From Acinetobacter parvus DSM 16617 = CIP 108168 (lineage in GTDB: Bacteria; Pseudomonadota; Gammaproteobacteria; Pseudomonadales; Moraxellaceae): 59,335 nucleotides of DNA. The stretch covers positions 1,274,610 through 1,333,944 of the forward strand of contig NZ_KB849212.1 in the NCBI RefSeq assembly GCF_000368025.1. Reading direction: 5' to 3'. Both the position numbers and the translations under genes were made by a program. Shown one piece after another: positions 8,498 through 17,075 of the stretch (position 1 is its first letter; the number at the start of each line of letters is the position of its first letter). Under the pieces are notes generated by a model. The model had not been told where the DNA came from. It was given only the letters and a program-made list of their open reading frames with translations, and searched no databases.

Positions 8498-9734
8498 GTT
8501 CAGCCTCCCCTTTTTCAAGTTCTGATTTCAACAAGAAACTACCTGTTGCTACATAAGACTGGCCCGCACTCAAACCTTGGGTAATTTCGACCCATTGTCC
8601 ATCTTGGGTACGTTGACCGATCTGAACAGGAATCGCTTTGAAATCAAAACCCTTTTTCTGATTCGGTTGGGCAACGAAAACGACATCTTTACCGTCCACC
8701 TGCTGAATCGCTTCAGAACTTACGCGAATTGCAGATGTTTTTGAACCTGCTTGCAATTCAACATTCACCATCAAGTTTGGACGTAATTCAGTTGCATTTG
8801 ACAAAACTTTAGCACGTACTTGTAAACGCCCTGTTTGTGCATCGGCTTCAGTCGTTAAACTTTGGACTTGGGCATTAAACAGATTGCCTGTTTGCAGTGA
8901 TTTAAATCGAATCTGCTGATTGGGCTGTACATTGATATTTGCCATAGTCGGCAACACAAATTCCAACCAAAGTTGATCTAACTGATCAATGGTAAATAGT
9001 TGATCTGCAAGTTGAACATTTTCACCAATGACAATGTCTTTATTACTAATCACACCACTGATCGGTGCAGTTAGCGTATAGCGACCACTTGAACCAGAAG
9101 CTGCACCAAAGGCGCTAAGACGCGAACGGGCTGCCTGCACCTGAATCTGTGCTTGACGATAAGCATTGTAGGCACGTTGATAATCTTGTTTGGCAGAAAT
9201 ACCTTGCGACCATAAACTACGTTCACGCTCATAATCCTGCTTTGCCAGCTCCAGATTGGTCTGGGCAATTTGTAAATTGGCCTGTTGATCCACCAAATCA
9301 GGAACAAGCAGATTTGCCAAAGCCTGACCACGTTTCACTTGCTGACCCAACTCAACGTAGACCGATTCAACACGACCAGCAAAACTTGGTGAAACATGCG
9401 CTTGCCGATCTGTATTCACGACCAATTTTGCAGGAAAAGTTTGAACCTGATTCACTTCACCCAATGCCACTTGTGCCAATTTGACACGATGCTGCTGCAT
9501 TTGCTCTGCGGTTAAACTAAGGCTTTCTTCAGCCTCATGTTCCTCGCCATTTTCATCATGAGCAGATTCAGCTTTTTCACTTTCCTGATGAGCATGTTCT
9601 TGTTCACCCTGTGCAGCACTTTCAGCAGTTTTGCTCTTGTTATTCCACAATAGTCCGACTGCCAAAAGTATCGTCAGTACGGCAATCACCACAATCCAAA
9701 GCCACTGAGAAGGTGTTTTTTGTTTGATATTCAT
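8487..9734 (-). CDS. czcB: Periplasmic adaptor (membrane fusion) protein CzcB
   Basis: This 415-aa RND adaptor links CzcA to the outer-membrane channel CzcC. It has an N-terminal membrane anchor (about residues 10-30), then a region rich in His, Glu and Ala (about 40-75) that may bind metal, as in CzcB proteins with a metal-chaperone extension. A lipoyl-like half motif, a coiled-coil hairpin (about 140-205: QANLQIAQTNLELAKQDYE) and the second half motif (TLTAPISGVISNKDI) follow, then beta-barrel and membrane-proximal domains. It ends in EHGH. The start lies 4 bp after the czcC stop, and the end overlaps czcA. Confidence 0.93.
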   Translation of the reverse strand: MNIKQKTPSQWLWIVVIAVLTILLAVGLLWNNKSKTAESAAQGEQEHAHQESEKAESAHDENGEEHEAEESLSLTAEQMQQHRVKLAQVALGEVNQVQTFPAKLVVNTDRQAHVSPSFAGRVESVYVELGQQVKRGQALANLLVPDLVDQQANLQIAQTNLELAKQDYERERSLWSQGISAKQDYQRAYNAYRQAQIQVQAARSRLSAFGAASGSSGRYTLTAPISGVISNKDIVIGENVQLADQLFTIDQLDQLWLEFVLPTMANINVQPNQQIRFKSLQTGNLFNAQVQSLTTEADAQTGRLQVRAKVLSNATELRPNLMVNVELQAGSKTSAIRVSSEAIQQVDGKDVVFVAQPNQKKGFDFKAIPVQIGQRTQDGQWVEITQGLSAGQSYVATGSFLLKSELEKGEAEHGH

Positions 9735-9737
9735 TTC

Positions 9738-11165
9738 TTATTCTCCGACTTGGCTTGGGAAAGCGTTACTTTGTTGCCAAACACGTTGATTCAATTGCAT
9801 TAAGGCATCTTTCGCTGTGATTTGCTCGACAGGAAGACCCATACGCGCACTTTGAACTTCTACACTCAACTGCCATGCTTGTTTAAGGAGTTGTACTTTA
9901 CGCAAGCGAACATCTTGTAATTGGGTGGTCGCTTGCTGCACGTCAGTCACAGCAAATTTACCAAGACGAAAACCTTCTAAGGTTTTTTGCTGAACTTGGG
10001 TTGCCAAGGGCACCTGCTGATCATTCAGTTGTTTAAATTGCATGTGTAAGCCACGTAATTCTGCAAGACGAACATCGATATCCATCTGGTTTTGTTGACG
10101 GTAGAAACGCTGTTGCTGTTGAATCAGTGTTTGTTTGGCCTCTGCAATCTGAATACCGTATTTTTGTGGATTAAAAATATTAAGAGGAATCGCAACGCCT
10201 AAACGAATTTGATTTTCAGTGTTTTGATCTGCTGATCGAGTCCGATTCACCCCTAAGGTCATAATCGGCTGAGGACGAGATTTTGCTTTAAGCTGATCAA
10301 TATTGGCTTGTTGACGTTGTGTTTCTAATTGCAAACTACGCTCAAACAAATTCTCAATGTTTTGTTCATCAGTCTTCACAGCTGTGGCTCTTGCCCAAAG
10401 CTCATTGACAGTTGGTGCAATCATAAATTGATTCGCATCACTGCCCCAGAAACTGGCTAATTGTTTCTGTGCGACTTGCAGCTGTAAATCAGCCTGCTGA
10501 AAAATACGCTGATTCTCTAAATGAGCCATACGCACACGTTCGACATCAACTTGAGCAATACTACCGGCCTGATAGCGTTTTAAAGTGGCATCTAAATTTT
10601 GCTGACTCACTTGCAACTGTTCTGCGATCAATGACTTTTCTAATTGGAATAACGCCACTTGCGACCATGCGTATTGCACAATCAAATCAAGCTCTGCATT
10701 GTAACGTTGCTGTTCTAAATCAACTTGAGTTGCCGAAAGTTGAGCGACTTTCTGTGCTGCGCGACGCTGACCAAAAAGATCCAAAGGTTGTGAAACACCA
10801 ATTGCGAGCTCTTGATCTTTATTACTTTGTAAGCCTGTTTGTTCCACTGAAATACTTGGATTGGCCCATAAAGCACTTTGTTTGAGCTGTGCACTCGCCA
10901 TCTGTTGTTGTGTTTGCCAACTCGACTGATTCGCTTGATAGCTACGAATCTGTTCAAGGATCTGATCAAAACTAGCATTTCTTTGCATAGCACGATTGGG
11001 TGACTGATTGGCATCCAACAATGACTCTGCTTGCACAGATTGATTAGAAATCACCATTGCCAGTGTTAGCAAAAGTACTGAACATTTTGATGAAAACGCA
11101 TAAGCACTTGGTTTTAGTGCATACGACCTAAGCGTATTACTACGCTGATTAAAACTGGAAGACAT
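9738..11165 (-). CDS. czcC: Outer-membrane efflux channel CzcC (TolC family)
   Basis: This is the outer-membrane factor of the CzcCBA pump, 475 aa from the ATG at 11165. It has a long signal-peptide-like N-terminus with a hydrophobic core near residues 29-42 and a likely cleavage after VQA. Two repeats of the OEP fold follow, built of Gln/Ala/Leu-rich coiled-coil helices (for example LDLIVQYAWSQVALFQLEKS and, in the second repeat, QMDIDVRLAELRGLHMQFKQ). It has no lipobox, unlike many CzcC homologs. A hairpin just before the start codon covers the GGGG that would serve as ribosome site, so its translation may be controlled by RNA structure. Confidence 0.92.
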   Translation of the reverse strand: MSSSFNQRSNTLRSYALKPSAYAFSSKCSVLLLTLAMVISNQSVQAESLLDANQSPNRAMQRNASFDQILEQIRSYQANQSSWQTQQQMASAQLKQSALWANPSISVEQTGLQSNKDQELAIGVSQPLDLFGQRRAAQKVAQLSATQVDLEQQRYNAELDLIVQYAWSQVALFQLEKSLIAEQLQVSQQNLDATLKRYQAGSIAQVDVERVRMAHLENQRIFQQADLQLQVAQKQLASFWGSDANQFMIAPTVNELWARATAVKTDEQNIENLFERSLQLETQRQQANIDQLKAKSRPQPIMTLGVNRTRSADQNTENQIRLGVAIPLNIFNPQKYGIQIAEAKQTLIQQQQRFYRQQNQMDIDVRLAELRGLHMQFKQLNDQQVPLATQVQQKTLEGFRLGKFAVTDVQQATTQLQDVRLRKVQLLKQAWQLSVEVQSARMGLPVEQITAKDALMQLNQRVWQQSNAFPSQVGE

Positions 11166-11170
11166 AATGA

Positions 11171-11233
11171 AGCCCCGCAAATAAAGGAAAATTGCGGTGG
11201 GCTATTTTTCGGCTACCCCACCTATAGCGGGGT
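11171..11233 (-). promoter_or_regulatory. Tandem hairpins between czcI and czcC
   Basis: On the minus strand an ACCCC/GGGGT hairpin overlaps the czcI stop codon. A second hairpin follows, with arms AGCCC..CGCAA and TTGCG..GGGCT around an A/T-rich loop, and ends 6 bp before the czcC ATG. The downstream arm contains the GGGG closest to a ribosome site for czcC. The second czcI copy has the same two-hairpin layout (12950..13014). A control of readthrough or translation is inferred. Confidence 0.5.
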
Positions 11234-11626
11234 AAAAAGCGGCGGTGGGTTTAATCTAGATAAATGCGGGGATTGGTAGGAATTCGACCAAATATAATTC
11301 TGCTTAAATTCTTTGACTCTAAGCAAAGGTTCATCAAGTTGCTGCTGTGCTTCAATCATCACAACATGAAAACAGGATGGCAAATGATCATGGTGATCCT
11401 GTAAATTCAAAGACATCGGTAAATCAGAGGCTTCCTGATCGGAAACCACTGAATAATGAGTAGATGCAATAGAACTTTCTGGAACATGATGACCAAAGTG
11501 CGTAACCACGCTGCTATTTGTCGTATTGATATTTTCATGTCCACAATACGCAGCCGCCACGTTCCAAAGACTTTGAAACATGAACAAACTGAGCAAGACG
11601 GTAATAAAAATACTAGAACGCTGCAA
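11222..11626 (-). CDS. czcI: CzcI-type small protein, first gene of the czcCBA operon
   Basis: This 134-aa protein carries an N-terminal signal or anchor (about residues 6-26, with ITVLLSLFMFQSLWNVAAA), then Cys-x-His (YCGHE), HFGHH and DHHDHLPSC, a set of His/Cys residues suited to metal binding in the periplasm. This is the pattern of CzcI proteins found ahead of czcC in other czc operons, whose exact role is not settled. The start is TTG at 11626. It is followed by the hairpins and czcC. A 17-bp palindrome lies 53 bp upstream of its start. A paralog occurs at 12995..13402 with the same order of motifs. Confidence 0.8.
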   Translation of the reverse strand: MQRSSIFITVLLSLFMFQSLWNVAAAYCGHENINTTNSSVVTHFGHHVPESSIASTHYSVVSDQEASDLPMSLNLQDHHDHLPSCFHVVMIEAQQQLDEPLLRVKEFKQNYIWSNSYQSPHLSRLNPPPLFTPL

Positions 11627-11679
11627 AGGTTACTCTTTTAGATAAAAATTGCACAGATGAACTATAGCAAGTAAGTTCG

Positions 11680-11696
11680 ATGTAATAAAATTACAT
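11680..11696. promoter_or_regulatory. Palindromic operator candidate upstream of czcI
   Basis: ATGTAAT AAA ATTACAT is a perfect 7+7 palindrome with a three-base centre, 53 bp upstream of the czcI start. The identical 17 bp occur upstream of the second czcI (13450..13466), at nearly the same distance. Conserved sequence and position suggest a shared metal-responsive operator; the regulator is unknown. Confidence 0.6.
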
Positions 11697-11768
11697 TTCG
11701 GTCAGTTTAAATAAAAACCAACATTGCTGACCTTTAACTACTAAGTTCGACTGTATTCATGTTCAATC

Positions 11769-11939
11769 TTATTTTTGTTGAGCACTTAACTGCTCACCAT
11801 GATTGACTTGCTTGTTTTTCGTTTCCTTTTGCGCTTGTAAATTCTTTTCCAAGAACATCAAGCCACCATCAGCGTGCGCTGTACCAGCAAAAAGACAGAA
11901 AACTACGGCACATAACTTTAAATTAACTTTAGATAACAT
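11769..11939 (-). CDS. Small secreted peptide of the czc locus, 56 aa
   Basis: An ORF too short for usual cut-offs reads MLSKVNLKLCAVVFCLFAG then TAHADGGLMFLEKNL and ends QLSAQQK. Residues 1-23 form a textbook signal peptide with an AHA cleavage site, leaving a mature polar peptide of about 33 residues rich in Gln, Lys and Glu. It lies between the czcI promoter region and the methyltransferase gene, on the same strand as the czc genes. The unmistakable signal peptide makes it a likely real gene. No family is recognised; a periplasmic role in metal stress is inferred only from position. Confidence 0.6.
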   Translation of the reverse strand: MLSKVNLKLCAVVFCLFAGTAHADGGLMFLEKNLQAQKETKNKQVNHGEQLSAQQK

Positions 11940-12079
11940 AATTCAGACCCTATTCAAAAAATTCATCAATTATTGGAAAAACGCCAATAACCAAATCAGA
12001 TAAACAGCCCTAGTTTGAGTAAGCTCTGAAGCTTAGATAACTCGTACCAAGACCAAAATGAAACTAAAAAAACAGTTGT

Positions 12080-12691
12080 TTAAAACCACCTAAAAATAGA
12101 TGGGATTACACCTAAAAGCCGAAGCTTTTCAAATAATTGAACCAGTGCTGCAATCCAAAAGAACCAAACTACCTGCACCAAGAAAATACGGAAATTTTTT
12201 GGAGATACTTGATAAAAATCAGGCTCTTTAAAGTTTTTGAAGCTTGGTAAAAAGCGAGGGGTTGTGCTTACATAATCTGAATATCTTGTTCCATATTTTT
12301 TACTCAAGAACACTTCTTCTTGACGCATAACATAATGGTAATAACCAAGAAAATAGATCGTAAATAAGATTGGGAAGACAAACGTCTCTGTCAGAAACAT
12401 GATGCCAACGCCGCCTAAATAACTAAATAGATATAGTGGATTTCTACAAAGAGAATATGGACCTTCGGTCACTAATTTTGCATTCTTAAATCCTGAAATA
12501 TAAAGACTGCACCATATTCTCCCCATCACACCAATGCCTACAAATAGCCATCCGAAGAACCATAAAATATGTTCTATAAATGAAGACTGGAAATGCCATT
12601 CACTAGAACTCAATGCAAGAATAATCGCCAATGTAAATCCAATAACTCTTGAACTCACAGTCCGAACACGTGGGGAAAATAAAATATTCAT
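12080..12691 (-). CDS. Isoprenylcysteine carboxyl methyltransferase-like membrane protein
   Basis: This 203-aa integral membrane protein has four or five hydrophobic segments and the ICMT/phospholipid-methyltransferase signature: RNPLYLFSYLGGVGIMF (about residues 87-103) followed by EEVFLSKKYGTRYSDYVSTTPRF (about 126-150), the usual cofactor-binding region of this family. Bacterial members are often found next to czc genes, but their substrate there is unknown. The start is the ATG at 12691. It lies between the secreted micro-peptide and the second czcI gene, all on the minus strand. A role in lipid modification during metal stress is only a guess. Confidence 0.8.
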   Translation of the reverse strand: MNILFSPRVRTVSSRVIGFTLAIILALSSSEWHFQSSFIEHILWFFGWLFVGIGVMGRIWCSLYISGFKNAKLVTEGPYSLCRNPLYLFSYLGGVGIMFLTETFVFPILFTIYFLGYYHYVMRQEEVFLSKKYGTRYSDYVSTTPRFLPSFKNFKEPDFYQVSPKNFRIFLVQVVWFFWIAALVQLFEKLRLLGVIPSIFRWF

Positions 12692-12994
12692 TTTATAAAC
12701 CTCAATGACTGCAAATCATTAAAGATGAAATAGGAACTTCATTAAAATGATATTTTTGCTGATGAGGAATGGAGGATGAATACTGGAACAAATTGGATTC
12801 ATGAATGAAGGAAACGTTCCGTAAAGATTTACAAAATCTTGATAAAACTGTAGATAGCATCGTCTTATCAGCATAAGGATGTGGACGTTTCAGTGAGTAA
12901 TCTACAGAGAAGATCGTTGTACTGTATTTACAAGTATAATTAAGCATAGAATAACCCTTTGAAATAGATATATTTCTAGTGGGTTATTTTTTGG
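12692..12994. other. Spacer between czcI copy 2 and the methyltransferase gene
   Basis: This 303-bp stretch holds, on the minus strand, a perfect 8-bp hairpin (arms 12950..12957 and 12981..12988, AATAACCC/GGGTTATT) just after the czcI stop. An 81-codon ORF follows (12702..12947), with composition unlike a protein. The hairpin ends 2 bp before that ORF's ATG, as the equivalent hairpin precedes czcC in the other copy. It may be the remains of a czcI-czcC junction. Confidence 0.4.
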
Positions 12995-13402
12995 CTACCC
13001 CACTAATAGCGGGGTTGATTCAGGTGGTGGATTAAATTCAGATAAATAAGGGGATTGGTAGAAATTTGCCCAATAATACTTTTGTTTTAATTCATGTGCT
13101 CTGAAAATTGGCTCATTTAGTTGTTGTTCTGAAGCTAAAAAGACTACATTCGTACAGGTTGGCAGATGATCATGATGATCGGTGACATTAATAGATTTCG
13201 ATGTATCTGAAACCTTTAAAACAACCTCAGCATCACTGCTATTTTTGGTTGAGCTTTCAGAAAAATGATGACCAAAATGCGAATCTGAGATAATTTGTTC
13301 AGTTGGATTTTCGTGCGTGCAATAAGCTGCAGCCACATTCCAAATGCTTTGGAATATGAACAAACTCAATAAGACTGTCATAAATACAGCAGAACGTCGC
13401 AC
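12995..13402 (-). CDS. czcI: Second CzcI-type small protein
   Basis: This 135-aa paralog of the czcI product at 11222..11626 has the same N-terminal anchor (about residues 7-26), YCTHE, FGHHFSES, DHHDHLPTC and a Pro-rich end (NPPPESTPL). The start is GTG at 13402. About half of the residues match the other copy by eye, so the duplication is old. It is not followed by a czcC gene but by a spacer and the ICMT-like gene. The identical upstream palindrome suggests co-regulation with the main operon. Confidence 0.78.
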   Translation of the reverse strand: MRRSAVFMTVLLSLFIFQSIWNVAAAYCTHENPTEQIISDSHFGHHFSESSTKNSSDAEVVLKVSDTSKSINVTDHHDHLPTCTNVVFLASEQQLNEPIFRAHELKQKYYWANFYQSPYLSEFNPPPESTPLLVG

Positions 13403-13449
13403 GTTTGATCAACTGTTCAAAATTTATTGAAGCATAGCAACGAAAGCTT

Positions 13450-13466
13450 ATGTAATAAAATTACAT
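13450..13466. promoter_or_regulatory. Palindromic operator candidate upstream of the second czcI
   Basis: This is the same 17-bp palindrome ATGTAAT AAA ATTACAT as at 11680..11696, here 47 bp upstream of the start of the second czcI. The flanking bases differ, so only the palindrome itself is conserved. Confidence 0.6.
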
Positions 13467-13540
13467 TATTAAGTGAGATTGTTTTAATTACGTAACCAAT
13501 CTTATAAATCCATTTTTTGTCCTTCAAATGATAATCTAAG

Positions 13541-13574
13541 CAATAAAAAAACCAGCCCGAAAGCTGGTTTCTTT
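13541..13574 (-). terminator. Rho-independent terminator of ettA
   Basis: AACCAGC/GCTGGTT form a stem; the A-run at 13543..13551 becomes a T-run on the minus strand, 15 bp past the ettA stop. Confidence 0.8.
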
Positions 13575-13588
13575 TAGTTTACGGGCAA

Positions 13589-15250
13589 TTAACCTGTAAT
13601 CTTCTTATATTTGGTGCGTTTCTGGGCCGCATCTTCACCTAAACGTGACTGACGGTAGGCCTCATATTCTGCATAGTTACCTGTGTAGAATTCTGGCTGT
13701 TCATTCTCAAATGACAAGATGTGCGTGGCAATACGGTCAAGGAACCAGCGGTCATGCGATACCACCATGACGGTACCAGGGAACACCAGAATGGCATCCT
13801 CAAGCGCACGCAGGGTCTCAATATCAAGATCGTTTGATGGCTCATCCAGTAAGATGACGTTCGCGCCCATTTGCAGGATTTTCGCAAGTTGTAAACGGTT
13901 ACGCTCACCACCAGACAGTTCACCTACGCGTTTTTGCTGATCTTGGCCTTTAAAGTTAAAGCGACCAATATAAGCACGCGATGCGATTTCATAATCACCG
14001 ATTTTTAAGATATCCAAACCGCCAGAAACCTCCTCCCAAACAGTTTTGTTGTTATCTAAAGTGTCACGAATCTGACCGACATACGCAACTTTAACCGACT
14101 CACCCAAAGTCACCGTACCTGTATCAGGTTGCTGTTCGCCAGTCATCATACGGAACAGTGTGGTTTTACCTGCACCGTTTGGACCCACAATCCCGACAAT
14201 CGCTGTAGGAGGTACAGTAAAGCTCAGGTTTTCGTACAATAGGCGACCGTCAAATGATTTACTAATGCCTTCCACTTCTACGACTTTATTCCCTAGACGT
14301 GGGCCAGGTGGAATATAGATTTCAGAAGTTTCGTTACGCTGTTGGAACTCACGTGAGTTAAGTTCTTCAAAACGCTCCATACGCGCTTTGTTTTTCTTCT
14401 GCTGACCTTTTGCATTTGAACGAACCCATTCAAGTTCTTTTTTCAATGCTTTCGCAAAAGATTCTTCTTGTTTGTTTTCTTGCTCTAGGCGGGCATTCTT
14501 CTGCTCTAACCAAGAAGAATAGTTACCTTGGTAAGGAATCCCCATACCACGGTCAAGTTCAAGAATCCACTCGGCCACGTTATCCAGGAAATAACGGTCA
14601 TGGGTAATCGCAACGATGGTGCCAGGGAAATCTTTTAGGAAACGCTCTAACCAAGACACTGATTCAGCATCTAAATGGTTGGTCGGTTCGTCCAGAAGTA
14701 ACATATCTGGCTTAGACAGCAATAAACGACACAGTGCAACACGACGACGCTCACCACCTGAAAGCAAAGATACGTCAGCATCCCATGCTGGAAGGTTCAA
14801 GGCGTTTGCTGCAATTTCCAACTGGTTATCTAAATTATGTGCATCCCAGGTCTGGATAATCGCTTCCAGTTTTTCCTGTTCTTTTGCAAGCTTGTCAAAG
14901 TCAGCATCAGGATCAGCATATTCAGCAAATACCTGATCAAGACGCTCTAAAGCATCCAGTGCTTCACGTACGCCATCTTCAACGTTGCCACGAACATCCT
15001 TGCTTGGATCAAGTGGTGGTTCCTGTTCCAGATAGCCGATCTTGATTCCTGGTTGTGCACGGGCTTCACCTGAGAAATCTTTGTCTACGCCAGCCATAAT
15101 ACGGAGCAGGGTCGATTTACCCGCACCGTTCAAACCAAGCACACCAATTTTTGCGCCTGGGAAAAATGATAAAGAGATGTCTTTCAGGATTTCGCGCTTA
15201 GGCGGAACCATTTTCGACACTCGGTTCATCGTATAAATATATTGGGCCAC
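13589..15250 (-). CDS. ettA: Energy-dependent translational throttle protein EttA (ABC-F)
   Basis: This 553-aa ABC-F ATPase binds the ribosomal E site and adjusts the first step of elongation to the ATP/ADP ratio. There are two ABC domains: Walker A GLNGAGKST (about residue 40), signature LSGGERRRVALC and Walker B LLLDEPTNHLD in the first, and GPNGAGKTT, LSGGERNRLQLAK and ILLDEPSNDLD in the second. The Lys/Arg-rich linker (WVRSNAKGQQKKNKARMERF) is the P-site interaction motif. The start is GTG at 15250 (VAQYIYTMNRV), which has a strong gaggag ribosome site and gives the usual EttA length of about 555; the frame upstream to 15334 is not needed. Confidence 0.95.
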   Translation of the reverse strand: MAQYIYTMNRVSKMVPPKREILKDISLSFFPGAKIGVLGLNGAGKSTLLRIMAGVDKDFSGEARAQPGIKIGYLEQEPPLDPSKDVRGNVEDGVREALDALERLDQVFAEYADPDADFDKLAKEQEKLEAIIQTWDAHNLDNQLEIAANALNLPAWDADVSLLSGGERRRVALCRLLLSKPDMLLLDEPTNHLDAESVSWLERFLKDFPGTIVAITHDRYFLDNVAEWILELDRGMGIPYQGNYSSWLEQKNARLEQENKQEESFAKALKKELEWVRSNAKGQQKKNKARMERFEELNSREFQQRNETSEIYIPPGPRLGNKVVEVEGISKSFDGRLLYENLSFTVPPTAIVGIVGPNGAGKTTLFRMMTGEQQPDTGTVTLGESVKVAYVGQIRDTLDNNKTVWEEVSGGLDILKIGDYEIASRAYIGRFNFKGQDQQKRVGELSGGERNRLQLAKILQMGANVILLDEPSNDLDIETLRALEDAILVFPGTVMVVSHDRWFLDRIATHILSFENEQPEFYTGNYAEYEAYRQSRLGEDAAQKRTKYKKITG

Positions 15251-15551
15251 GCAGGACTCCTCAATTGAAAAACCAATACATCGCAAAAAAGCGAATGAAT
15301 AATCGGGCGTATTATACGCTGAAAACCCGATCAACTTGAAGTTAAGATCATCTTTGTTTCATCCAATCAAAGGATTTTCTTTTTCAAGACATTGCAACTT
15401 TGCAAGGACCCTGCCAGAAAAGATGAAAGTACCGTTCTCGCCATTTCATTTATATGAATAAAAATGCTAAAAATCGCATAATTTATGCACCATTTTGGAT
15501 AGCTTTTGAGCTACACTCGATGATTATTTAACTCACGTAGATGATGTAACC
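15251..15551. other. Divergent intergenic region ettA/metY
   Basis: This 301-bp spacer between divergent genes must hold both promoters. I see no riboswitch, repeat or small ORF in it; metY has no recognisable SAM-responsive leader. Confidence 0.5.
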
Positions 15552-16829
15552 ATGACCTATAAAGATGAAACCTTAGCCATTCATGCAGGATATTCACCAG
15601 AAGCCACCACCAAGTCAGTGGCCGTGCCAATCTATCAAACTACCTCCTATGCCTTTGATAACACACAGCATGGTGCAGACCTGTTTGACCTAAAGGTTCA
15701 GGGCAATATCTATACCCGTATCATGAACCCCACCACGGCGGTACTGGAGCAGCGAATTGCGGCGCTGGAGGGTGGTATTGGGGCACTGGCACTGGCATCG
15801 GGCATGGCGGCAATTACCTATGCCATTCAGACCATTGCCGAAGCAGGTGACAACATTGCCTCGGTTTCAACCCTGTATGGCGGAACTTACAACCTGTTTG
15901 CCCACACCTTGCCAAAACAGGGCATCGAGGTGCGCTTCTTTGATTATCAAAATCCAGACGCGTTACGCGCCATTATTGATGATAAAACCAAACTGGTGTT
16001 TGTTGAATCCATTGGTAATCCACTTGGCAATATCATTGATCTGGAAGCGATTGCCAAAATTGCCCATGAATATGGTGTGCCTGTGATTGTGGACAATACC
16101 GTAGCAACGCCTGCCCTGCTTAAGCCATTTGAATTTGGTGCAGATATTGTGATCCATTCCCTCACCAAATATATTGGTGGTCATGGCAACAGTATCGGTG
16201 GTGTGATTGTTGACAGCGGCAAGTTCCCTTGGGGTGAGTATCCTGAACGCTTTAAGGCACTGAATACCCCTGATCCAAGCTATCACGGTGTCAACTATGT
16301 TGAGGCATTGGGTGCGGCCGCCTATATTGCTCGCGCCCGTGTGGTGCCTTTACGCAATACTGGAGCGGCCATTAGCCCACTCAGCGTATTCCTGATCTTG
16401 CTGGGACTGGAAACCCTCAACCTGCGCATGGAGCGCCATACTGAAAATGCCATCAAAATTGCTGAATACTTAAAACAACATCCAAAAGTGAAATGGGTGA
16501 ACTATGCAGGTCTGAAAGACCATCCACAGCATGATTTGGCACAAAAATATGTGAAAGGGAAACCATCTGCGATCCTTTCCTTTGGGGTACAGGATGGTCT
16601 GGAGGGTGGCACTCGCTTTATTGATGCATTACAGCTATTTACACGTCTGGTGAATATTGGGGATGCCAAAAGTCTGGCCTGCCACCCAGCAACCACCACC
16701 CACCGCCAGCTCAATGAGGAGGAACTTAAATCGGCAGGGGTCAGTGAAGACTTGGTTCGCTTGTCCATTGGTATCGAGCATGTTGATGACCTGATTGCCG
16801 ACCTTGAACAGGCGCTTGCTCAGGTTTAA
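15552..16829 (+). CDS. metY: O-acetylhomoserine sulfhydrylase (PLP-dependent)
   Basis: This 425-aa enzyme of the Cys/Met-metabolism PLP family makes homocysteine from O-acetylhomoserine and sulfide in methionine synthesis. Visible signatures are TLAIHAGYSPE near the start, YTRIMNPTTAVLEQRIAALEGG (cofactor phosphate region), the aspartate in VIVDNTVATP that pairs with the pyridine nitrogen, and the PLP lysine at residue 206 in HSLTKYIGGHG. The length and the KYIGGHGN continuation fit the MetY branch rather than MetB/MetC. It has its own terminator and is probably a single-gene unit. Confidence 0.93.
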   Translation: MTYKDETLAIHAGYSPEATTKSVAVPIYQTTSYAFDNTQHGADLFDLKVQGNIYTRIMNPTTAVLEQRIAALEGGIGALALASGMAAITYAIQTIAEAGDNIASVSTLYGGTYNLFAHTLPKQGIEVRFFDYQNPDALRAIIDDKTKLVFVESIGNPLGNIIDLEAIAKIAHEYGVPVIVDNTVATPALLKPFEFGADIVIHSLTKYIGGHGNSIGGVIVDSGKFPWGEYPERFKALNTPDPSYHGVNYVEALGAAAYIARARVVPLRNTGAAISPLSVFLILLGLETLNLRMERHTENAIKIAEYLKQHPKVKWVNYAGLKDHPQHDLAQKYVKGKPSAILSFGVQDGLEGGTRFIDALQLFTRLVNIGDAKSLACHPATTTHRQLNEEELKSAGVSEDLVRLSIGIEHVDDLIADLEQALAQV

Positions 16830-16846
16830 AGTCAATAAAATCAATG

Positions 16847-16870
16847 AGCCCTTAACATAGGGCTTTTTTT
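16847..16870 (+). terminator. Rho-independent terminator of metY
   Basis: AGCCC/GGGCT stem with an eight-base loop and a seven-base T-run, 17 bp after the metY stop. Confidence 0.8.
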
Positions 16871-17075
16871 ATATGCAAAATTCGAAAAAATATAATATCA
16901 TTTACAACTATAGGTTTATTTTTTTAGAGTTTTTACTCTAAAAATTATTAAATCTCAAACATTTGAACTAGACAAACAAAAATGTCGGTTAATATACATA
17001 CAAAATAAAATGCAGTGCCTAATCACAACCATGACGGCAATGCAAACAACAGCTTGATTAATGTAGGACACGTAC

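Noticed and set aside
12702..12947. 81-codon ORF between the second czcI and the ICMT-like gene
   Set aside because: It begins close after a hairpin as czcC does, but the translation is rich in Ser, His and Tyr without any fold-like pattern, and no ribosome site is visible. Kept only as part of the spacer description.
15370..15551. Possible SAM-responsive leader ahead of metY
   Set aside because: No conserved SAM-riboswitch stem or terminator/antiterminator pair is visible.
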